Of a stretch of 64,000 bases of DNA, positions 29,703 through 35,972 are shown piece after piece. The first letter of the stretch is position 1. Every line of letters begins with the position of its first letter. Source of the stretch: Clostridium sp. UBA4548 (GTDB lineage Bacteria; Bacillota; Clostridia; Clostridiales; Clostridiaceae); assembly GCF_002387895.1 (NCBI RefSeq), contig NZ_DGLI01000029.1, positions 1 to 64,000 on the forward strand, written 5' to 3'. The notes under the pieces are model-generated. The model did not search any database and was not told the origin of the DNA. It saw only the letters and a program-made list of their open reading frames with translations. The translations under genes and the position numbers were made by a program.

Positions 29703-29802
29703 CAGAATGAAATTTAAGTTTCTTGTAGAGAATAAATGACTTAAGATAAGTTTATATATATTAAGATATTAAGATTTCAGGTAAAGAACCATATATATTA
29801 TA

Positions 29803-29852
29803 AAAATCACTCACAGCTTTATAGGAAAGCTTAAGAGTGATTTTATTATTTT
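29803..29852 (+). terminator. Terminator at the end of the csp array
   Basis: A two-part hairpin: outer stem AAAATCACTC with GAGTGATTTT, inner stem AGCTTT with AAAGCT, followed by a T-rich tail. It separates the array from sleC transcription. Confidence 0.8.
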
Positions 29853-29859
29853 TATTATT

Positions 29860-29889
29860 GAACTTTTTTATATTAACACTCATATAATA
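29860..29889 (+). promoter_or_regulatory. Putative mother-cell (SigK-type) promoter for sleC
   Basis: GAAC at 29860-29863, a 17-bp spacer, then CATATAATA at 29881-29889, a full match to the CATANNNTA form of the SigK -10. Initiation about 7 bp downstream would fall after the ATG at 29892, supporting the start at 29919. Confidence 0.5.
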
Positions 29890-29918
29890 TTATGAAGCAT
29901 TATGTTAAGGAGAATACT

Positions 29919-31397
29919 ATGGCGGATGTTGGAAGACTTAAAGTTCAAGTTTTTCAAGGTAATACTTATGTTCCAATTAGGAATGCAAGGGTAACAGTTA
30001 TTCCGAGAGAAAGATATAATAGGGAAACAGCTCAAATCCAAACGGATAATTCGGGGCAAACTCAAGTTATTGATTTAGTTGCACCACCGAAAGAACTTTC
30101 ACTTGACCCAAACAATACTACTCAACAACCTTACAGCACTTGCGATGTAATTGTTGAGGCAGAGGGGTTTGAGAGATTTCAGGTTAATGGCTGTCAGATA
30201 CTTCCTGATACTGTAGCACTACAAATTTGTAACTTAACACCACTTGGTGCTATAGGGGGAGCAGGTACAACTACTGGAGGAGCTGTAAATGGTGGAACAG
30301 GAGGAACAACTAGTGGTACAATACCAAATGGTGCTACTAATGCAATAGGCGGAAATGAAACTAATTTAGCAAGGAGTTGGTGGGGAAGAGAAATTCTTGA
30401 GCCTACCGAAATTATAGAAGTTCCAGCAAATCGGCTATTTGGAAACTTCCCACCTAAGATTCCAGAAGATCCAAATAAACCATTACCACCACCACCAAGC
30501 GGTTTTGTAGTACTTCCTGAACCAGTAGTTCCAGAATTTATTATTGTGCATGCTGGAGTGCCTACTAATACAGCAGCTCCTAACTATACAGTAAGGTTCA
30601 GAGATTATATAAAAAATGTGGCTAGCTCGGAGATTTATGCTACCTGGGATGAAAAAGCAATTAGAGCTAATATATATTGTATTTTGTCCTTTACTTTAAA
30701 TAGAATTTATACGGAATGGTATAGAGGAAAAGGTTATAAGTTTGATATAACCAACTCAACTGCCTTTGATCATGCCTTTACTTATGGAAGAAATATATTC
30801 GATAACATTAGTAGAATAGTTGATGATCTATTCACCACTTATGTGCAAAGGACAGGGGCAAAACAGCCGTTACTTACGCAGTATTGTGATGGAAGGCAAG
30901 TGCAATGTCCGGGGTGGCTTACTCAATGGGGAAGCCAATCCTTAGCAGAACAAGGGAGGACACCATATCAAATACTAACTAACTTTTATGGAGCAAATAT
31001 TCAGCTAGTTCAAGCAAAAGAAGTATCAGGAATACCACAATCCTATCCAGGATTTAATTTAAAGATTGGTAGCTCTGGAGCACCAGTAAGGACAATTCAA
31101 ACCTTTTTAAACAAAATAGCTGAAAACTTTCCAGCTATTAAAAAAGTTGCAATAAGTGGAAATTATGATCAGGCTACCGCTGATTCAGTTAAAACATTCC
31201 AAAGTATATTTAACCTTCCACAAACAGGGATAGTAGATCTTGCGACTTGGTATAGCATTTCTAATATTTATGTTGGTGTAAGTAAAATAGCAGAACTTAG
31301 AAGAAGTGCACAGCCAACTATTGAAACCGCTAGATTTTATCCACCAGTGCCCTATGAAGGAATGATTAATGTTCCTAATATAAAGTATCCAATTTAA
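29919..31397 (+). CDS. sleC: Spore cortex-lytic enzyme SleC (pro-form)
   Basis: Peptidoglycan hydrolase of 492 aa that degrades spore cortex during germination; in clostridia it is stored as an inactive pro-enzyme and cleaved by Csp proteases. Residues 1-105 form the N-terminal pro-region (VFQGNTYVPIRNARVTV). Residues 109-146 are a Gly/Thr/Asn-rich linker, and 188-193 is a Pro run. The catalytic SpoIID-like region spans about 205-370 (FRDYIKNVASSEIYATW, CDGRQVQCPGWLTQWGS). A peptidoglycan-binding repeat (LKIGSSGAPVRTIQTFLN to TFQSIFNLPQTGIVD) lies at 380-445. The start at 29919 has AAGGAG 6 bp upstream; the longer frame from 29892 would begin at the -10 box. It is flanked by its own promoter and terminator, directly after the csp array. 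It is the only SleC in the window. Confidence 0.93.
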   Translation: MADVGRLKVQVFQGNTYVPIRNARVTVIPRERYNRETAQIQTDNSGQTQVIDLVAPPKELSLDPNNTTQQPYSTCDVIVEAEGFERFQVNGCQILPDTVALQICNLTPLGAIGGAGTTTGGAVNGGTGGTTSGTIPNGATNAIGGNETNLARSWWGREILEPTEIIEVPANRLFGNFPPKIPEDPNKPLPPPPSGFVVLPEPVVPEFIIVHAGVPTNTAAPNYTVRFRDYIKNVASSEIYATWDEKAIRANIYCILSFTLNRIYTEWYRGKGYKFDITNSTAFDHAFTYGRNIFDNISRIVDDLFTTYVQRTGAKQPLLTQYCDGRQVQCPGWLTQWGSQSLAEQGRTPYQILTNFYGANIQLVQAKEVSGIPQSYPGFNLKIGSSGAPVRTIQTFLNKIAENFPAIKKVAISGNYDQATADSVKTFQSIFNLPQTGIVDLATWYSISNIYVGVSKIAELRRSAQPTIETARFYPPVPYEGMINVPNIKYPI

Positions 31398-31543
31398 TTG
31401 TGTTTTAAGATATAGCTTCTACAGCCTGTTCACCTGTGACTTTATGTAAAATTAGGGTTTGTAGAAGGAAAAGTTTTCTTTGAAAGTAATTAAATAAGTT
31501 TAATTTAGTCACTACTTAATATTCCTAAATATTACTAAGCAAG

Positions 31544-31576
31544 TCCCTTGAGGCAACAATGCCTTAGGGGATTTTT
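31544..31576 (+). terminator. sleC terminator
   Basis: A 12-bp stem with two G-U pairs (TCCCTTGAGGCA with TGCCTTAGGGGA), ACAA loop and T5 tail, 146 bp after the sleC stop. Confidence 0.8.
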
Positions 31577-31662
31577 CGTGTATTAATTATGGGTAAGTGC
31601 AGAGAACTTTTGTGATAACTTGCAATTAAAAAAGCTAGACATGGGTAAGGTGGAATTGGGTT

Positions 31663-31973
31663 GTTCTGTGCTCCGACACAGAACTAAATAGAGGTGGGAA
31701 GGAATTGAATTATCTCGTGCGGAGACACGGGATTAAATATAGGTGAGAAGAATTAGGTTGTTCCGTGCTTTGACACGGGATATAGGTGGGGAGGAATTGG
31801 ATTGTTCCGTGCTTTGACACGGAACGAGATATAAGTGAGAATTGAATTGGGTTGTTCTGTGCTCCGACACAGAACGGAATATAGGTGAGGATGAATTGAA
31901 TTGTTCCGTGCTTAGACAGGTCACGGGATAGAGGTGAGAAGGAATTGAGTTATCCCGTGCGGAGACACGGGAT
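31663..31973 (+). repeat. Array of seven ~49-bp hairpin repeats with covarying stems
   Basis: Seven imperfect repeats start at 31663, 31712, 31760, 31804, 31854, 31903 and 31952 (spacing 44-50 bp). Each contains an 8-bp stem and a 6-nt loop, then a linker like ATAGGTGAGAAGGAATTGA. Stems vary in a base-paired way: GTTCTGTG pairs with CACAGAAC, GTTCCGTG with CACGGAAC, ATCCCGTG with CACGGGAT. Loops are CTCCGA (copies 1 and 5), CGGAGA (2 and 7) and CTTTGA (3 and 4); copy 6 has an enlarged 11-nt loop. CTCCG and CGGAG are complementary and could form loop-loop contacts. There is no coding potential that fits. It lies between sleC and the riboswitch. Function unknown. Confidence 0.85.
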
Positions 31974-32133
31974 TAAATATATGTGTATATTTTTTGTTTT
32001 TTTACTTATACTAAGTTTTGGATTTAATTTTTAGTAGTAATTGTATGAAGATATTCCACCAATTGGGGGTTTTAATCAAGAAACTTTTCCAGTATAATGT
32101 TATAGGAGTAGTTTATACAATTTTCAGTAGGCC

Positions 32134-32345
32134 TAATGCCATTTTGGCAAGGGAGGATTTTATTTTGGGGTGAATCCTAGAATTTGTAATGATAGTTTTA
32201 AGGTTAAACTTGGAGTCGGAGCTTTGTATACAATAAGCAAATACTCTTCAGTGGATAAGTTTAATTGTTTAACTTTGAACATTCTTTATAGATTTAGGTA
32301 GGGTATCTCTTTCCGAACCCGTCAACTAACTTCCTAGGCACTAAG
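32134..32345 (+). promoter_or_regulatory. Probable c-di-AMP riboswitch (ydaO/yuaA class)
   Basis: The leader upstream of the secreted protein gene has the two conserved blocks of this RNA class as I remember them: GGGAGGA followed by TTTTGGGGTGAATC at 32151-32176, and GGTAGGG then TTTCCGAACCCGTCA, CTAACTTCCTAGGC at 32297-32339. TGCC at 32137-32140 can pair with GGCA at 32337-32340 as P1. The variable region between is long (about 120 nt). The ribosome binding site AGAGGAG follows directly, which suits control by c-di-AMP. A covariance-model search would settle it. Confidence 0.72.
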
Positions 32346-32360
32346 AGAGGAGTAAGAAAA

Positions 32361-33140
32361 ATGAAAAGAAATATTTTATGTGTTTTATTGGCTACATCAC
32401 TATCCATAGGTGCAATGATTATGGCAGGTGAGAAAGCTTCTGAAAGAAAGGAAGTACAGCCGGTGGCACAGGTACAGGTGACTCAAGATAGAAGATTATC
32501 TAGAGGGGGAACCTTTAACGACAGTTTAAATGTTAACGCAGAAGAAAATATAGAGGCCGGAAAAACAGAACAAAGTTCACAGAAGGTTGAAACGCAACAA
32601 ACAGAAAAAAATTCAAATGAGGCAGAAAGTGATGCAGCCTCGAAAGAGAAACAAAAACCTAAGATTGAAACTCTTGACTGGTGGGAAGAAGCTCAATACA
32701 TATTTCCACGAGGTGCGGTAGCTGAAATCCAAGATGTTTATACTGGAAGAACTTTTAATATAAAGAGAACCTTTGGAACTAATCATGCAGATTGTGAAGC
32801 TTTGACCAGTGAAGATACTGAAGTAATTAAAGAAATCTGGGGAGGCTTCTCTTGGGAAAGAAGACCGATTATTGTTAATATAGAAGGTAGAAGAATTGCT
32901 GCATCTATGGCGGCTATGCCTCATGCAGGAAAGGATTCGGCACCAGCTCTAGCTGTAGCTACTAATTTATCAGCAGGTTATGGAACAGGTCAAAATCTTG
33001 ACTTAGTTAAAGGTAATGGAATGGATGGAGTCTTTGATGTGCATTTCTTAGGAAGTAAGAGACATAAAGATGGTAAAGTTCAGGCAGTAGTTGACCCTCA
33101 GCATCAAGAAGCTATAGAAATTGCAGCAGGAACAAAGTAA
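32361..33140 (+). CDS. Secreted protein with conserved C-terminal domain, under riboswitch control
   Basis: A 259-aa protein with an N-terminal signal peptide (KRNILCVLLATSLSIGAMIMAG, about 1-23) that has no lipobox Cys. A disordered Glu/Gln/Lys/Ser-rich segment (about 25-102) precedes a compact C-terminal domain (about 105-257). Conserved-looking features are FNIKRTFGTNHADCEALT, EIWGGFSWERRPIIV, AASMAAMPHAG and the His/Asp-rich end DGVFDVHFLGSKRH...DPQHQEA, which could bind a metal. I recognise this as a domain of uncharacterised Firmicute envelope proteins but cannot name its activity. Genes behind ydaO-type riboswitches often act on cell wall or osmotic balance, which fits an exported protein. 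The start follows AGAGGAGTAAGAAAA. Confidence 0.75.
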   Translation: MKRNILCVLLATSLSIGAMIMAGEKASERKEVQPVAQVQVTQDRRLSRGGTFNDSLNVNAEENIEAGKTEQSSQKVETQQTEKNSNEAESDAASKEKQKPKIETLDWWEEAQYIFPRGAVAEIQDVYTGRTFNIKRTFGTNHADCEALTSEDTEVIKEIWGGFSWERRPIIVNIEGRRIAASMAAMPHAGKDSAPALAVATNLSAGYGTGQNLDLVKGNGMDGVFDVHFLGSKRHKDGKVQAVVDPQHQEAIEIAAGTK

Positions 33141-33261
33141 AATCATTTTCTTATGTTTTAACCAAAAATAGCTTACTTAACTTTAAGAATGCTGTTTAGT
33201 GAAAGTATTAGCATAAAAAAAGTGTAAGATTTCAAATTTAATTTATATATAAACAAACAGA

Positions 33262-33308
33262 ATACAACAAAAAATCCTCTGGAGACTTCAGGGGATTTTT
33301 TGTTGTAT
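33262..33308 (+). terminator. Terminator after the secreted protein gene
   Basis: A 20-bp stem with one G-U pair (ATACAACAAAAAATCC plus TCTG with CAGG plus GGATTTTTTGTTGTAT) and a 7-nt loop. The rest of the 33141-33471 gap is AT-rich and otherwise shows only the homopolymer tract before the kinase. Confidence 0.88.
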
Positions 33309-33453
33309 CTATATAGGTATAGGATGAAAGACAACTGTAGCAAATTATGCTGAAAATTCTTAATATATTAGTTCTATTTTTGTAATTTTGTAGTAAAATA
33401 TGTTATATACGGTTAATATTTATATTTTATAGTAGATGCCATGGATTCTAGGC

Positions 33454-33468
33454 TTTTTTTGGGGGGGG
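33454..33468 (+). repeat. T7-G8 homopolymer tract at the kinase ribosome binding site
   Basis: Seven T followed by eight G end three bases before the kinase ATG at 33472. The G run serves as the ribosome binding site. Slippage would change spacing, or would shift the frame if translation began at the upstream ATG at 33436. Confidence 0.6.
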
Positions 33469-33471
33469 ACT

Positions 33472-35763
33472 ATGAATAATATGGATTTAAAAAGGAAAGA
33501 TATTCAAGAAATGCACAAAAAATCAGCAGTAATAATAACTTTTATAATTAGCTTTGCTTATATATTATCTTTAATCATATGGAAATTCTTATGGGTAGGA
33601 AATGAACACTTAATTCATTCTTTAATGGGGTTAACCTGTGTATTTGTAGGAATTTCTACTTTTTTGTTAAGCTGGAATACCTATGATTATGAAAATTTGA
33701 GTAATAGGATGATTGGGTTTGGATTTTTAATTATTTCTTCTTTTGATCTACTTCATATTTATTATTATGAGATTATCTATAAGTATAGCAATATTCCTAA
33801 TGACTTGGCGCTGAAGTTTTGGATGATGAGTAGACTAGTTCAAGGATTAATTCTATTTATCCTTAGTTGTTTACTGGAATTACAGCAAAGTGTGAAATGT
33901 AGTTGTCTTGCTAGGCTAAGTAAAAGGCAGGCTAATCCTAATAAAGGAAAGCATATATCAGCTATCCTATCAATGGTATTTGTATTAGTTATTTGGTATT
34001 TGTTATATAATAAGCCTTTTTTTACTCTTTACACAGGAAATAGAGGTACTAGTACTAAAATTATTCTTGAAATAACAGTGATTGCTTTATTAATTTTAAC
34101 TTTAATTAAGCTTCATAAAAATAAAGCCTTAGACGAAAGATTAAGTTTAAAGTATGTATTTTTGAGCTTATGTGTAATGATTGTCAATGAAGTGATATTT
34201 ATATCAATGAATTCAGCAAATTCCTTTTTAATGTTATATGGACATGTTATAAAAATTGCAAGTTATCACTTCCTTTATAGGGGAATCTTTGAGAGTGCTG
34301 TAAAGTACCCTCACAGAAAAGTAGAAGAAGTAAATGACAAACTAATAGATATTTTGGATGCTATTCCCATAGCCTTAGTTACTTATGACGAAAGCAATAA
34401 ATTATCTTTTGCAAATAAAAAGTTCCAGGAGGTAATTGGCTGGAGCCGTGATGAGCTTGTAGGATTAAGTCCAGAGGAGTTTTTTAAAGTTATTCCTAAG
34501 GATGAAAAAAATGAGGAACAAGCAATAGTTGAGCAAGTTCTGGAGAATGAGAGCAATATAAATGGAGTTATAAGAACCTATAGAAATTCTAAAGGAAATA
34601 ATGTGAAGCTATTGGTTAATGCTCATAGAATAAATAGTGGGGCACTAGTATTCTTCAATGATGTAAAGGCAGAGCAACAAATTGCAAATTTAAACCTACA
34701 AACTCAAACAATTTTAAATTCTATAGGAATTCCTTCCGTGATATTAGATAATAAGAATAGAATCACTGCATATAATATGGCCTTCACAAATTTGATTCAT
34801 AGAGAAGATATAGACATTATTAAAATGAGTATTGATGAACTTATAGAAATGCTAAATGGCAAGAAGAAATTATTGGATAGCAAGTATGAAAATAATATGT
34901 TAGTTGAAGAACTGTATGAAGGTTTTTTTGATTGTGAAAATGAATTACGAAAAAATATTTTAATCAAGGTCTCAATGATTTACAACATTGAAAAGGAAAA
35001 AGTTGGGGGAGCTTGTATAATTCACGATATAACTAACGAAAAGGAAAATCGACAAAAGTTAATTAACCAAGAGAAATTGGCTCTTTTAGGGCAAATGTCT
35101 GCCACCATAGTACATGAAACAAGAAATTTTCTAACCACAATAAAGGGCTGTAGCCAACTTATACAAGCCTATTCTAAAGAAGAGAAGATTAAAGAATATG
35201 CAGAAAAAATTAATAGCAATACAAATGAAGTTAATAAAATAATAAGTAATTTGTTAACTATGTCTAAGCCTAGTCAAGCTGTTATGGAGGAAGTCTCAAT
35301 AAATGATTTAATAGTATCTTTAAAAAGTACTTTAGAGACTTCAACTATTACGAAGGGAATAGAGGTTAACTTTAATTTAAATTACGATGAAAGATATATA
35401 CTTTGTGATGAAGGTCAGTTAAAGCAGGTAATGTTGAATTTGTGTAAAAATGCAGTGGACGCTATGTGCGGCAACGGAGAAGCTGTGTTAAACATAGAAA
35501 TAGGATTAAAGGAAGAAAATGAAGAGTTGTTTATAAAAATATCAGATAATGGAGTAGGAATTTCTAAAAACAACTTATCGAAAATTGGTATGCCCTTTTT
35601 TACAACTAAAAAAAATGGCACAGGATTAGGACTAAATGCCTGTTATGAGATAATTAAAAATCACAAGGGCAAGATTAATGTGGAAAGCGAAATTGACAAG
35701 GGTACAATTTTTACCATTGTTATACCTTGTATAACACATGAAGATTTAGCAGAAATTATTTAG
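33472..35763 (+). CDS. Orphan MASE3-PAS sensor histidine kinase (sporulation-type)
   Basis: A membrane kinase of 763 aa from the ATG at 33472. Residues 15-275 form about eight membrane helices with the SFDLLHIYYYE motif typical of a MASE3 sensor. PAS domains follow at about 290-400 (ILDAIPIALVTYDESN) and 405-520 (SIGIPSVILDNKN). The phosphoacceptor is His548 in VHETRNFL, and the ATPase has N (NLCKNAVDAM), DNGVG and GTGLGL boxes. No response regulator is adjacent, and the HETRN phosphoacceptor box resembles orphan kinases that feed Spo0A in Bacillus and Clostridium. That link is inference. It is transcribed alone, with a good terminator downstream. Confidence 0.85.
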   Translation: MNNMDLKRKDIQEMHKKSAVIITFIISFAYILSLIIWKFLWVGNEHLIHSLMGLTCVFVGISTFLLSWNTYDYENLSNRMIGFGFLIISSFDLLHIYYYEIIYKYSNIPNDLALKFWMMSRLVQGLILFILSCLLELQQSVKCSCLARLSKRQANPNKGKHISAILSMVFVLVIWYLLYNKPFFTLYTGNRGTSTKIILEITVIALLILTLIKLHKNKALDERLSLKYVFLSLCVMIVNEVIFISMNSANSFLMLYGHVIKIASYHFLYRGIFESAVKYPHRKVEEVNDKLIDILDAIPIALVTYDESNKLSFANKKFQEVIGWSRDELVGLSPEEFFKVIPKDEKNEEQAIVEQVLENESNINGVIRTYRNSKGNNVKLLVNAHRINSGALVFFNDVKAEQQIANLNLQTQTILNSIGIPSVILDNKNRITAYNMAFTNLIHREDIDIIKMSIDELIEMLNGKKKLLDSKYENNMLVEELYEGFFDCENELRKNILIKVSMIYNIEKEKVGGACIIHDITNEKENRQKLINQEKLALLGQMSATIVHETRNFLTTIKGCSQLIQAYSKEEKIKEYAEKINSNTNEVNKIISNLLTMSKPSQAVMEEVSINDLIVSLKSTLETSTITKGIEVNFNLNYDERYILCDEGQLKQVMLNLCKNAVDAMCGNGEAVLNIEIGLKEENEELFIKISDNGVGISKNNLSKIGMPFFTTKKNGTGLGLNACYEIIKNHKGKINVESEIDKGTIFTIVIPCITHEDLAEII

Positions 35764-35876
35764 GTTAAAATGATTATAAGATAACTTTTATGGACGGTAA
35801 GGATTAATAAGAGTTAGGGAAGCTGTACAATTTTATTAATAATACAAAGAATAAATTCCAATAACTATAATATAGG

Positions 35877-35913
35877 GTACACTAGAGATTTTTTAACTCT
35901 AGTGTACTTTTTT
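35877..35913 (+). terminator. Terminator after the orphan kinase
   Basis: An 11-bp stem (GTACACTAGAG with CTCTAGTGTAC), loop of mainly T, then T6. Confidence 0.85.
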
Positions 35914-35915
35914 AT

Positions 35916-35943
35916 AACAAAAGTCTAAAGACCGCATAAAATA
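35916..35943 (+). promoter_or_regulatory. Putative mother-cell (SigK-type) promoter for the solo csp gene
   Basis: AAC at 35916-35918, a 16-bp spacer and CATAAAATA at 35935-35943, a full CATANNNTA match. The surrounding block (TATAACAAAA upstream, GATATATAGAATA after the -10, then a G-rich ribosome binding site) matches the region in front of csp-like gene 5 at identical offsets. Confidence 0.5.
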
Positions 35944-35972
35944 GATATATAGAATAAAGTGGGGGGATTGAA

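Noticed and set aside
31733..31924. 63-aa minus-strand open frame with Ser-rich repeats
   Set aside because: It simply reads through the hairpin repeats, has no ribosome binding site, and its repeats follow the DNA period.
31663..31973. Possible CRISPR array
   Set aside because: The repeats are imperfect, carry covarying stems, and the segments between them are also repeated rather than unique; no cas genes are present.
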